A stretch of DNA of 64,000 nucleotides from Egicoccus sp. AB-alg2 (GCF_041821065.1 NZ_JBGUAX010000001.1:1-64000), one strand, 5' to 3'; shown: positions 40,517 to 51,405, counted from the stretch's first letter. A program made the numbers and translations. Notes: generated by a model from the letters alone, not told the origin.

Positions 40517-41274
40517 AGTCCCTCACCATCGGTGAGGTGCTGAACCGGCTCAAGGACGAGTTCGACGACATCACGATCTCGAAGATCCGGTTCCTGGAGG
40601 CCGAGGGCCTCATCTCGCCGGACCGGACCGAGTCGGGGTACCGCAAGTTCACCGGCGAGGACATCGACCGCCTGCGCTACGTGCTCCGTGCCCAGCGGGA
40701 CCGTTACCTGCCGCTGAAGGTGATCAAGGAAGAGCTCGAACGCATCGACGCCGGGCAACCCGTCGAGCGGCCGGCGTCGTCCGCGGACGATCCGTCGGCG
40801 GCGGCGCCCGCGACCGCGGACGGGACCGTCCCGGCTCCCGAGCCCGGTGGCGGCGCACCGACGCCGGCCCCGGCCGGCGAACGATCGGTCTTCGACGCCG
40901 CCCCCGGCGACGTGCGTCTGTCGGCGGCCGAGCTCGCCGACGCGACCGGACTGACGGAACGTGACGTGGCCCAGCTGCGCGAGCACGGGCTGCTGGGGCC
41001 GGGTCCCCACCACGACGGCGACGACCTGCAGGTCGCCAAGCTGGCGGCGTCCCTGTTCGACAACGGCTTGGAAGCACGACACCTGCGCATGTACCGCCAG
41101 TTCGCCGACCGCGAGGCCGCGCTGGCCGAGCAGCTGGTCGCACCCCTGCTGCGCCAGCGCAATCCCGACAGCCGCCGCACCGCCACCGAGCAGACCGAGC
41201 GCGTGGTCTCGGCCGGCGGAGCCCTGCACCGAGCGCTGCTGGCCAAGCAGCTGCGCAACCTGCTCGGCTCGTGA
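40513..41274 (+). CDS. MerR-family regulator (Rv1828-like)
   Basis: A 253-residue DNA-binding protein. The N-terminal MerR winged helix (SLTIGEVLNRLKDEFDDITI, RFLEAEGLISPDRTESGYRK) is followed by an Ala/Pro linker of about 40 residues and a second, MerR-like helical domain (DVRLSAAELADATGLTERDV). There is no cysteine or other inducer motif. The gene follows garA as in mycobacteria, where Rv1828 is suggested to act with the second MerR gene. It overlaps the carboxypeptidase gene as GTGA. Confidence 0.88.
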   Translation: MKSLTIGEVLNRLKDEFDDITISKIRFLEAEGLISPDRTESGYRKFTGEDIDRLRYVLRAQRDRYLPLKVIKEELERIDAGQPVERPASSADDPSAAAPATADGTVPAPEPGGGAPTPAPAGERSVFDAAPGDVRLSAAELADATGLTERDVAQLREHGLLGPGPHHDGDDLQVAKLAASLFDNGLEARHLRMYRQFADREAALAEQLVAPLLRQRNPDSRRTATEQTERVVSAGGALHRALLAKQLRNLLGS

Positions 41275-42494
41275 GGGCCACGGAGATCCCGTGCCGCCGC
41301 GCGGCCGGGCTGCTGCTGATCCTCGCGCTGCTGCTGGCGACGGCGGCACCGGCGCCTGCAGGGGCGGCCCTGCCGGTGCTGGACGACCCCGCCGTGGCCG
41401 GCCCGCCCCCCGAGGCCTGGCCCGAACCGGCTGCCACGGAGGTCCCGGCGACCAGCTGGGTCCTGGTCGAGGCCAGCACCGGCCAACGGCTGGCCGAACA
41501 CGACGCGGAGGAACTCCGGCCGGTCGCCTCGACCATCAAGGTGCTGACCGCACTGACCGTCGTGCAACGGGCCGACCTCGACGAGGAGGTGACCGTCGGC
41601 CGGGAGGTCCTGGTCGAGGGCGCGTCGGTGGGTCTGCAGCCAGGCGACACCTGGACGGTCGGTGACCTGCTCGAGGCCATCCTGGTCCGCTCGGGCAACG
41701 ACGCCGCCGAGGCGCTGGCCCGACACGTCGGCGGCGACACCCAGCGCTTCCTCGAACTGATGGAGGCGGACATCGAGGCACTCGGGCTCGACGCCCGCGA
41801 TCTCGTCAGCCCTACCGGTCTGGACGACGCCAACCGGCTGTCGGCGCTGGACCTGGCCACCATCGCCCGGGCGGCGCTCGCCGAACCGGAACTGCGGCCG
41901 CTGCTGGCCCTCCGGGAGACCACCACGCCGGTGGTCGGCCCGCGCGAGAACCGCAACGAACTGCTGCAGCGCTACGACGGCGCGACGGGGGTTAAGACCG
42001 GGTTCACGCTGGCCGCGGGCAACAGCCTGATCGCCAGCGCGCAGCGGGACGGTCGTGAGCTGATCGCGGTGGTACTGGACGCCGGCGACGACCCCGCGCG
42101 GTTCGAGCAGGCCGCCCAGCTCCTGGACCTCGGGTTCGACGACTTCACCCGGCACGAGCTGACGAGCGTCGTCGACCTCGCGGTGGCCGGCGGCTGGCAG
42201 ACGTTCACCGCCGGGCCCGTGACGGTGAGTGCCCCCGGCGCGGCGACGCCCGACCTCGTGCTCGACCTGCCGGCGCGGGTACCCGAGACGTCGCTGTCGC
42301 TGCAAGCCGTGGTCGACGGCACCGTTCTGGCCGGTGTCGATGCCGTGGCGGACACCAGCGGTGCGTTCGAACCGGCACGCGCGGAGGCGGCCGATCCGGC
42401 CGCCGACCCGCCTGCGGCCCGCCTCGGCCAGGCCCTGGTCGACGGTGCCTACGCGTCCCTGCGGGCAGCCGCCGCTGCAGACACCCTCCGCTAG
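41271..42494 (+). CDS. D-alanyl-D-alanine carboxypeptidase (S11)
   Basis: A 407-residue exported penicillin-binding protein that trims peptidoglycan stem peptides. A signal peptide (AAGLLLILALLLATAAPAPAG) is followed by the S11 triad: SxxK at 87-90 (ASTIK), SGN at 141-143, and KTG in GVKTGFTLA near 242. A smaller beta-rich C-terminal domain follows. GTG start overlaps the MerR stop. In mycobacteria this slot between the MerR and DUF151 genes is empty, so the enzyme looks inserted into an otherwise conserved block. Confidence 0.92.
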   Translation: MRATEIPCRRAAGLLLILALLLATAAPAPAGAALPVLDDPAVAGPPPEAWPEPAATEVPATSWVLVEASTGQRLAEHDAEELRPVASTIKVLTALTVVQRADLDEEVTVGREVLVEGASVGLQPGDTWTVGDLLEAILVRSGNDAAEALARHVGGDTQRFLELMEADIEALGLDARDLVSPTGLDDANRLSALDLATIARAALAEPELRPLLALRETTTPVVGPRENRNELLQRYDGATGVKTGFTLAAGNSLIASAQRDGRELIAVVLDAGDDPARFEQAAQLLDLGFDDFTRHELTSVVDLAVAGGWQTFTAGPVTVSAPGAATPDLVLDLPARVPETSLSLQAVVDGTVLAGVDAVADTSGAFEPARAEAADPAADPPAARLGQALVDGAYASLRAAAAADTLR

Positions 42495-42497
42495 CCT
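42492..42497 (+). promoter_or_regulatory. -10 box (TAGCCT) overlapping the dac stop codon
   Basis: TAGCCT begins in the stop codon of the carboxypeptidase gene and lies 29 bases before the TTG of the DUF151 gene. Confidence 0.4.
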
Positions 42498-42525
42498 GCA
42501 GCAGTCGACGACCCAGGAGCACCTC

Positions 42526-43032
42526 TTGATCGAGATGGAGCTCGTCGGCGTGCGGGTGGAGCTGCCGGCCAACCAGCCGATCGTGCTGCTCAAGGAACGG
42601 CACGGCACCCGCTACCTGCCGATCTGGATCGGAGCGGTCGAGGCCACCGCCATCGCCTTCGCGCTGCAGGGCGTGGAGACGCCCCGCCCCTTGACCCACG
42701 ACCTCTTCGTGGACGTCCTCGGCCAGCTCGGTGCCGAGCTGTCGGCGGTGCACGTGACCGCCCTGCGCGACGGGACCTTCTACGCCGAGCTCCACCTCTC
42801 ACGCGAGGGCCGGACGCTGACGGTGTCCGCCCGCCCGTCGGACGCCATCGCCCTGGCCAGCCGACTCGAGGGTGTGCCGATCTTCGGGGCCGAGCAGGTG
42901 CTGGAGGAAGCCGGCCTGGAGATCGAGGCCTCGGACGACGAGGGCGAGGAGGGCGTCGACGCCGAGGAGGCGGTCCGCCAGTTCCGCGAGTTCCTCGAGG
43001 ACATCAGCCCCGAGGACTTCCGCGAGCAGTGA
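42526..43032 (+). CDS. Bifunctional nuclease family protein (DUF151, Rv1829-like)
   Basis: A 168-residue protein with the DUF151 core (MELVGVRVELPANQPIVLLK, RYLPIWIGAVEATAIAFALQ, LTVSARPSDAIALASRLEGV). Plant and bacterial members have been reported to have DNase and RNase activity. The acidic C-terminal helix (VRQFREFLEDISPEDF) resembles an UVR-type segment. TTG was chosen as start because AGGAG lies 6 bases upstream; the next ATG, 9 bases on, is too far from it. The order matches Rv1828-Rv1829-Rv1830. Confidence 0.9.
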   Translation: MIEMELVGVRVELPANQPIVLLKERHGTRYLPIWIGAVEATAIAFALQGVETPRPLTHDLFVDVLGQLGAELSAVHVTALRDGTFYAELHLSREGRTLTVSARPSDAIALASRLEGVPIFGAEQVLEEAGLEIEASDDEGEEGVDAEEAVRQFREFLEDISPEDFREQ

Positions 43033-43077
43033 CGCCGGCCGGCGGGTCGCGTCCGGGCGCGCCGGGGGATCGGGGTC

Positions 43078-43190
43078 TTCCGTCGTCCGTGACGGAAACC
43101 GCTTCGCCCGCCCACGGCCGCCGGCCTCATGCGCCGGGCTTTCCGTCGCCCGTGACGGAAACCGCTCACGCCCGCCACGGCTCGCCGGCC
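43078..43190. repeat. Two near-identical ~50-base repeats, each with a palindrome
   Basis: Copies begin at 43078 and 43141 and match over about 50 bases with few differences. Each carries an inverted repeat around a 6-base centre: TTCCGTC/GACGGAA at 43078-43084/43091-43097 and TTTCCGTC/GACGGAAA at 43140-43147/43154-43161. Both are followed by ACCGCT. They fill the first part of the 545-base gap between the DUF151 and MerR genes (43033-43577); the middle (about 43200-43430) holds nothing I recognise. Confidence 0.7.
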
Positions 43191-43431
43191 CCACGCGCGG
43201 CCGGTGTGTGCGCACAGAGCATCCGCGCATCGGGGCTGGACGCCACCTGACCACGGCATTTCGTGCCCTTTCGATGCCGCTGGAGAGCCTCGACGTGGCG
43301 TCCAGCTACGGGAACTGGCACGAGCAGGGCACCCCACACGCGTTCCCTTTCGGGCCATTTCGCTACCTCTGCATGCACAAAACTCTCGACCTGGAGTCCA
43401 GGGTGAGGCAGTAGGAACCCTGCAGCTGCCA

Positions 43432-43461
43432 TTGACACGGGTGTAGTTCCGCCCGTAGCCT
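43432..43461 (+). promoter_or_regulatory. Strong promoter (TTGACA-N18-TAGCCT) of the second MerR gene
   Basis: A consensus -35 TTGACA (43432-43437) and TAGCCT -10 (43456-43461) with an 18-base spacer, the best sigma-70-type promoter in the window. The 19-bp-type spacer typical of MerR-controlled promoters is not seen. Expected start near 43468 gives a 110-base leader. Confidence 0.75.
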
Positions 43462-43475
43462 CACGTCGGCCGTAT

Positions 43476-43557
43476 CGGTGGAGGGGCGTCAGCCCGCATC
43501 GCTCCACCGGAGACGGGCCTCGGGGAGTGGAGCGGATCAGCGGATCTCGCTCCACCG
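43476..43557 (+). promoter_or_regulatory. Four-segment alternating leader (attenuator-like) of the MerR gene
   Basis: Four complementary segments lie in order: CGGTGGAG (43476-43483), GCTCCACCG (43501-43509), GTGGAGCG (43527-43534) and GCTCCACCG (43549-43557). Segment 1 can pair with 2, 2 with 3, and 3 with 4, so 1:2 plus 3:4 competes with 2:3, the layout of attenuators. The 3:4 hairpin ends 11 bases before the AGGAG site at 43566-43570. The same repeats could instead be protein-binding sites in DNA. Confidence 0.55.
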
Positions 43558-43577
43558 GCGACACCAGGAGCACACCG

Positions 43578-44102
43578 TTGAGCACGATGCCGGAAGCCGG
43601 TCAGCTCGCCCTCGACGTCGGCGACGTCGGCGTCCGCGAGGGCTACCGAGGCTCCTCGGCCACGAAGATCGTGGGCATCACGTACCGCCAGCTCGACTAC
43701 TGGGCGCGGACGGGCCTGGTGGAGCCCAGCGTCAGGAAAGCCACCGGCTCCGGCACCCAGCGGCTGTACTCCTTCGACGACGTCGTCCGCCTCCGCGTGG
43801 TGAAGCGGCTGCTGGACACCGGCGTGTCGCTGCAGAAGGTCCGGCGGGCCGTCGACGAACTGCGCGCCCGCGGCCGCTCCCTGGCCGACGCCACCCTGGT
43901 GTCGCACGGCGACTCGGTCTACCTCCTGGAGGACGACGCCTCGCTGGTCGACCTGCTGCGTCGCGGGCAGGGCGTGTTCGCCATCGCGCTCGGCCCGGTC
44001 ATCGAGGAACTGCGCGGCGAGGTGACGGCGTTCCCCACCGAGCGCCTCGACGACGTCGCCCCGGGCCAGGCCGCCGACATGGACGACGCTGCCAACGGCT
44101 GA
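43578..44102 (+). CDS. MerR-family regulator (Rv1830-like)
   Basis: A 174-residue regulator. The winged helix lies at about 38-75 (VGITYRQLDYWARTGLVEPS, GSGTQRLYSFDDVVRLRVVK), then a helical dimerisation segment (LLDTGVSLQKVRRAVDEL) and a small C-terminal part. Homologues in mycobacteria have been linked to cell division control. It begins at TTG with AGGAG 7 bases upstream. The strong promoter and structured leader are notable for a regulator gene. Confidence 0.9.
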   Translation: MSTMPEAGQLALDVGDVGVREGYRGSSATKIVGITYRQLDYWARTGLVEPSVRKATGSGTQRLYSFDDVVRLRVVKRLLDTGVSLQKVRRAVDELRARGRSLADATLVSHGDSVYLLEDDASLVDLLRRGQGVFAIALGPVIEELRGEVTAFPTERLDDVAPGQAADMDDAANG

Positions 44103-44107
44103 GGCCG

Positions 44108-44890
44108 TCAGGCGTTGGCAGGGGCCAGACGCTCGCGCAGCCAGGCGATGTCGCTGGCCTGCGAACCGTCCTCGCCGTCCGGGGTCTCCACGATCACGTC
44201 GGCGCCGGCCTGGCGCACCACCTCGACGAGCACGTCCGGCGAGATGCGGCCGCGGCCGAGGTTCTGGTGACGGTCGCGGCCAGAGCCGAAGTCGTCCTTG
44301 GAGTCGTTGAGGTGGACGAGGTCGATCCCGCCCGTGAGCGCGCCGATGCGGGCGACGGCGTCGTCGAGTTCCTCGCCGGCCGCATGCGTGTGGCAGGTGT
44401 CGAGGCAGAACCCGAACGGGGTCTCCACGCCGTCCAGCGCCTCCCAGAGCCGACCGATGCGGTCGAAGTGCCGGGCGACGGCGTTGTTGCCGCCGGCCGT
44501 GTTCTCGATGAGGATCGGCACGGACGTCTGCAGCCGCTCGAGGGTCGAGCGCCAGTTCGCGTAGCCGGCCGCGACGTCGTCGTCCTCGGGGAGGTGGCCG
44601 CCGTGGACGATGACGCCCAGCGCGCCGATGGCCTCGGCGGCGCGCACCGTCTTCTCCAGCAGTTGGCGGCTGGGATGGCGCACGCGGTTGTTGGTGGTCG
44701 CGACGTTCACGAGGTACGGCGCGTGGACGTAGATCGCGACGTCGCTGGCCCGCAGGACCTCGGCGTCCTCCCGTGGCTTCGGCCCGCGGAACTGCTGCGG
44801 CGGTGACAGGAAGACCTGCACCGCGTCGGCGCCGCGCTCCGCGGCGGCCGTGAGCGGGTCCTGGGGTGGCACGTGGGCGCCGATGCGCAT
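44108..44890 (-). CDS. nfo: Endonuclease IV (AP endonuclease)
   Basis: Cleaves DNA at abasic sites in base excision repair. The 260-residue TIM-barrel protein shows [67 protein letters not shown] and [20 protein letters not shown], the motifs that supply its three-zinc site. ATG with an AGAAGG site; a TAGCCT -10 box is on the complement of 44936-44941. It is convergent with the MerR gene (5-base gap) and divergent from gcvP. Confidence 0.94.
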   Translation of the reverse strand: MRIGAHVPPQDPLTAAAERGADAVQVFLSPPQQFRGPKPREDAEVLRASDVAIYVHAPYLVNVATTNNRVRHPSRQLLEKTVRAAEAIGALGVIVHGGHLPEDDDVAAGYANWRSTLERLQTSVPILIENTAGGNNAVARHFDRIGRLWEALDGVETPFGFCLDTCHTHAAGEELDDAVARIGALTGGIDLVHLNDSKDDFGSGRDRHQNLGRGRISPDVLVEVVRQAGADVIVETPDGEDGSQASDIAWLRERLAPANA

Positions 44891-44973
44891 GACGGGCGAG
44901 CCTTCTCGGCGGGGACAGGACGTTCTCTTCCGAGGAGGCTATCGCGCGTCCTTGGCAGCCCGGCTGCGAGGCT

Positions 44974-45011
44974 GGTTCGATGCCGCCGGATGCGGTCGAA
45001 CCCCTTTCGAC
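44974..45011 (+). promoter_or_regulatory. Mutually exclusive hairpins in the gcvP leader
   Basis: Hairpin A pairs 44974-44980 with 44996-45002 and 44983-44986 with 44992-44995 (11 pairs, 2-base bulge). Hairpin B pairs 44995-45000 with 45006-45011. They share 44995-45000 and cannot form together. The end of B is 30 bases before the GGAG ribosome site of gcvP. Confidence 0.45.
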
Positions 45012-45049
45012 ACGTCCCGAAACGTCGTCGTCGTCCCGCGGAGCCCACC

Positions 45050-48037
<2,988 letters not shown>

Positions 48038-48053
48038 CGCGCCAGCGGCCGGA

Positions 48054-48183
48054 AGGTTGCAACGACTTCCGTGTCGTGCAGGGGCTGCACGATGCAGCCG
48101 GTGACGCAACCTCGGCAGGGGTTCGCCGGTCTGGAGGGGTGAAGGCTCCCACCCTCCGCGCTGGACGCGCGGCCCTCCCAGAC
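48054..48183 (+). promoter_or_regulatory. Structured leader with alternative hairpins before the L,D-transpeptidase gene
   Basis: An outer stem pairs 48054-48060 with 48106-48112. Within it 48074-48080/48086-48092 competes with 48083-48088/48094-48099. Downstream, hairpin 48133-48141/48150-48157 (one bulge) competes with 48129-48138/48173-48183 (one bulge). The last arm reaches into AGACAGG, 7 bases before the ATG, and could hide the ribosome site. The whole 156-base gap after gcvP is thus occupied by RNA-like structure. Confidence 0.55.
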
Positions 48184-48193
48184 AGGCACCACG

Positions 48194-48886
48194 ATGTCCG
48201 CCCTCACCCTTCCCTCGTTCCGTGACACCCGTCTCGTCGCCGGCCGTGGCATGCGGCTGCTGCTGACCGTCCTGCTCGCCGTGTCCCTACTGGGGATCGG
48301 CGGTGTCGGCACCGCCGAGGCCGCCACCAGCAACGCCACCATCAAGGAACTGCAGCAGCGGCTGAAGGACCTCGGCTATCCGGTCGGCACGGTCGACGGC
48401 GTCGACGGTCCGCGGACCCGCCAGGGCCTGTGCGCCTGGCGGCGGCTGAGCGGGGGGACCGCCAGCCGCAACGCCCTGGCCGCCGGCGAACTGAAGGCGA
48501 TCCGCGCGACCACCGGCCTGCCCAAGGCCGCGGCGGGCCGCGGCGTCACCATCGACAAGACCTGCCAGACGATCTACCACCGCGCCGACGGCAAGTGGCG
48601 CAAGGTCCTGATCACCTCGACCGGCACCGGCGGCCTGCCGCGCAACGGCGACTTCAGGATCCAGCGCGTCAAGCAGGGCTGGCACACCTCGTCGCTGTAC
48701 CCCTCGCCGACGCCGAACATGTACAGCCCGATGTACTTCGACGGTGCGATCGCGATCCACGGCTCCAACAGCGTCCCCGCCAAGCCCGCCAGCCACGGCT
48801 GCGCGCGGGTCACGCCGAAGGGCGCCGACTACCTCTTCGCCCGCCTGAAGGTCGGCGACCCGGTCAAGGTCATCGGCAAGTACTGA
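48194..48886 (+). CDS. L,D-transpeptidase with peptidoglycan-binding domain
   Basis: A 230-residue exported enzyme that makes 3-3 cross-links in peptidoglycan. A signal peptide (RLLLTVLLAVSLLGIGGVGT) is followed by a PG_binding_1 domain (NATIKELQQRLKDLGYPVGT, VDGPRTRQGL) and a YkuD catalytic domain with His189 (AIAIHGSNSV) and the nucleophile Cys203 (SHGCARV). All catalytic residues are present. The ATG is directly preceded by a highly structured leader. It ends convergently against the serine hydrolase gene. Confidence 0.92.
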   Translation: MSALTLPSFRDTRLVAGRGMRLLLTVLLAVSLLGIGGVGTAEAATSNATIKELQQRLKDLGYPVGTVDGVDGPRTRQGLCAWRRLSGGTASRNALAAGELKAIRATTGLPKAAAGRGVTIDKTCQTIYHRADGKWRKVLITSTGTGGLPRNGDFRIQRVKQGWHTSSLYPSPTPNMYSPMYFDGAIAIHGSNSVPAKPASHGCARVTPKGADYLFARLKVGDPVKVIGKY

Positions 48887-48898
48887 TCGTCGGCGGCG

Positions 48899-50260
48899 TC
48901 AGCGCCACCCGTCTGGGTCGACGCCGCCGGGCACCCCGGCCCCCGGGTCGTAGGGCGTGCGGGTGAAGACGAACGACGCGAGGTCGAGGTGGTTCACCTC
49001 GGCCTCGTCGTCGTACCGGACCCGCAGCACCTCGCCGGCGTAGTAGCCGTCCAGCCCCAGCCAGGTGCCGTCGTCCTGGCGCACGAACCTCGACGCCCGT
49101 GCCGGGCCCTGGACGGGCTTCATCTCGAGGCGGCCGTCACCGGTCGCGGTGACGGAGACCGGGGTCGGCCCCCAGTACCAGATGCCGGCCAGGGCCAGCG
49201 CGGCCCGGTCGACGCCGCCGGGCTCCCAGGCCGGAGCCGGCTTCGGGGCGTGCTCGTGCAGCAGCGCCAGCAGGTCGCGGGACAACTCGAGGTCGAGCCC
49301 GGCGGTCGTGTTGGTGGCGACCACGACCGCGTCACGGGTGTCCGCGTCGACGCGCAGCAGGGCGAGGAACCCGGGCATGGAGCCGCCGTGGCCGAAGCTA
49401 CGGCGGCCCTTGGCGTCGGCGAAGACCTGCACGCCCAGCCCGTACGCCGAGGTCCAGGGCTGACCCGGCCGGTCGTCGATCGACACGGGGCGCCGCGCGG
49501 CATCCAAGGTGTCGGGGCTCAACAGCCCGTCACCGTCGCCGCCGAGGAACGCCGCCCAGCGGGCGAGGTCGGGCAGCGTCATCCACAGCTGACCGGCCGG
49601 AGCCATCGCGCCGGCGTCGTGCTCGGGCTCCGCCAGCACGGCGTCGGCGAAGGGGTGCACGGCCAGGCCCGGCGCGAAGGGCGGCCGCGGGCGCACGGTC
49701 GTGTCCGCCAGGCCCAGCGGGCCGAACCAGTCCTTGGCCAGCACCTCGTCCCAGCGGCAGCCGTGCGCCAATTCCAGCAGCCGGCCGAGCACGGCGTAGC
49801 CGACGTTGCTGTAGTGGTGGCGGCGACCGGCGCCCAGCGGCGCGGTCGGCTGCTCGAGCCGGCCGAGCAGGTCGTCCCAGTCGCCACCGGGGGCGCGCTC
49901 CCACCACGGCCCCGCGGTCTCCGCCCGCAGCCCGGCCGCCTGCGCCAGCAGCTGCAGCACGGTGGCACGTCCGACCGGCGCGTCCGGCACGTGGTCGGTC
50001 ACCCGGTCGTCGAGGTCGACGCGGCCCTGTTCGGCGAGCCGCAGCACGGACATGCCGACCAGCGTCTTCGTGATCGAGCCGATGCGGTACTGCGTGCGGG
50101 CGTCGGGCGGACGGCCGTCGACCTGCCCGGCGGCGCCCTGCCAGACCAGCTCGCCGTCGCGCACGAGCCCCGCCACCACCGACGGCAGCCGCGAGGTGCG
50201 CTGCGCCTGTGCCAGGCGCTGGGCCAACCGCTCGGACACCGGGTCGGGAAGGGCGGGCAA
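48899..50260 (-). CDS. Serine beta-lactamase-fold hydrolase (class C-like)
   Basis: A 453-residue hydrolase of the beta-lactamase/esterase/D-aminopeptidase superfamily. The SxxK motif is GSITK at 61-65 (Ser62, Lys65), YSN is at 150-152 (RHHYSNVGY), and HGGSMPGF supplies the third motif. A C-terminal lipocalin-like DUF3471-type domain follows (about 355-450). There is no signal peptide, so it is probably a cytoplasmic esterase or peptidase and not a true beta-lactamase. TTG was chosen as start because CAGGAG lies 7 bases upstream. Confidence 0.85.
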   Translation of the reverse strand: MPALPDPVSERLAQRLAQAQRTSRLPSVVAGLVRDGELVWQGAAGQVDGRPPDARTQYRIGSITKTLVGMSVLRLAEQGRVDLDDRVTDHVPDAPVGRATVLQLLAQAAGLRAETAGPWWERAPGGDWDDLLGRLEQPTAPLGAGRRHHYSNVGYAVLGRLLELAHGCRWDEVLAKDWFGPLGLADTTVRPRPPFAPGLAVHPFADAVLAEPEHDAGAMAPAGQLWMTLPDLARWAAFLGGDGDGLLSPDTLDAARRPVSIDDRPGQPWTSAYGLGVQVFADAKGRRSFGHGGSMPGFLALLRVDADTRDAVVVATNTTAGLDLELSRDLLALLHEHAPKPAPAWEPGGVDRAALALAGIWYWGPTPVSVTATGDGRLEMKPVQGPARASRFVRQDDGTWLGLDGYYAGEVLRVRYDDEAEVNHLDLASFVFTRTPYDPGAGVPGGVDPDGWR

Positions 50261-50385
50261 CGGGGCACTCCTGGCGGGCGACGAGGTGGGACGTGCGTGG
50301 CCCTGCATGGCCGTCGGGCCGGACGATGGCCGCGACGGACCGCGAGGGCACGGTTCGGCAGCGAGGCTACTCGGCGCCGGTGGCG

Positions 50386-50391
50386 TACCGT
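50386..50391 (+). promoter_or_regulatory. Candidate -10 box (TACCGT)
   Basis: TACCGT 61 bases before the exchanger ATG in the 191-base divergent spacer to the serine hydrolase gene. Nothing else is recognised in the spacer. Confidence 0.4.
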
Positions 50392-50451
50392 TCCGCGGTT
50401 GGCTCGCGGCGGCGCCCACCTCGGCGCCCCGCGTCGTTCCCCGAGGTTCGG

Positions 50452-51405
50452 ATGTCACTCGCCCTGTCGACGGCGCTGCTCGTGGTCGGGCTGGCGCTGC
50501 TGGTGTTCTCCGCCGACCAGTTCGTCGCAGGCGCGGAGGCGATCGCCCTGCGTTTGCGCTGGTCGGCGACCGTGATCGGCGCCGTGGTGGTGGGGTTCGG
50601 TACCTCGCTGCCGGAGCTGGTGACCTCCGTGCTGGGCGCCCTGCGAGGCGACGCCGACCTGGCCATCGGCAACGCGGCCGGCTCGAACGTCGCGAACCTG
50701 CTGCTGATCCTCGGCGTCGCGGCCATCGTCGCCCCCATCGTCGGCAAGCGCGACCAGGCGCCGGTCCGTGACGCGACCATCGCCGGCGTGGCCGGGGTGC
50801 TGCTGCTGGTGCTGGCACTGGACCGCACGATCGGGCTGCTCGACGGGCTGCTGCTGACGGCGGTGCTGCTGGGCACCGTGATCTGGCAGGTCCGGACCGC
50901 CAGCGACGACACGGTCCCGGAAACCGGCGTGCCGCTCACGCCCGCGCACCGATTCGTCGTGCCACGGGTGGTGTTGGGACTGGCCGGCGTGCTGGTCGGT
51001 GCGCAGCTGCTGGTCACCGGCGCGATCGACCTCGCCGAAGCGGCCGGCGTGCCGCAGATCGTGATCGCGTCCGTGCTGGTGGCGGTTGGGACCTCGCTGC
51101 CGGAGTTGGCGACCGCCATCGCCTCGTCACAACGTGGGCAGGTGCAGATCCTGCTGGGCAACCTGCTCGGCTCCAACGCGTTCAACGCGTTGTTCGTCGT
51201 CGGCGCGTCGGCACTGGTCGCCGCCAGCCGCGACGACGGCCTGCAGGTGGACACGCCGGCGCTGGCGGTCGTGGTCGCGGCCGCGGTCGTCACCGGGGTG
51301 GCGGCGCTGGTGCTCGCGCGCCGGCCCAGCGTGCCGCGAGGAGCCGGCATCGCCCTGGTCGCCCTGCACCTCGCCTCGGTGCCGGCCCTGCTCGCGATCA
51401 GTTGA
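50452..51405 (+). CDS. Na+/Ca2+ exchanger-family antiporter
   Basis: A 317-residue membrane transporter of the CaCA family with about ten helices in two inverted halves. Each half has an alpha-repeat: GFGTSLPELVTSVLGALRGD near residue 43 and AVGTSLPELATAIASSQRGQ near 215, whose Glu residues coordinate the ion, plus the GNAAGSNVANLLL/GNLLGSNAFNALF motifs. It exports calcium in exchange for sodium or protons. ATG after a GAGG site. The 202 bases downstream (51406-51607) hold nothing I recognise. Confidence 0.93.
   Translation: MSLALSTALLVVGLALLVFSADQFVAGAEAIALRLRWSATVIGAVVVGFGTSLPELVTSVLGALRGDADLAIGNAAGSNVANLLLILGVAAIVAPIVGKRDQAPVRDATIAGVAGVLLLVLALDRTIGLLDGLLLTAVLLGTVIWQVRTASDDTVPETGVPLTPAHRFVVPRVVLGLAGVLVGAQLLVTGAIDLAEAAGVPQIVIASVLVAVGTSLPELATAIASSQRGQVQILLGNLLGSNAFNALFVVGASALVAASRDDGLQVDTPALAVVVAAAVVTGVAALVLARRPSVPRGAGIALVALHLASVPALLAIS

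Noticed and set aside
48054-48193. c-di-AMP (ydaO) riboswitch before the L,D-transpeptidase gene, suggested by GGGGTGAA
   Set aside because: The downstream conserved segments of that class are absent; only a structured leader is claimed.
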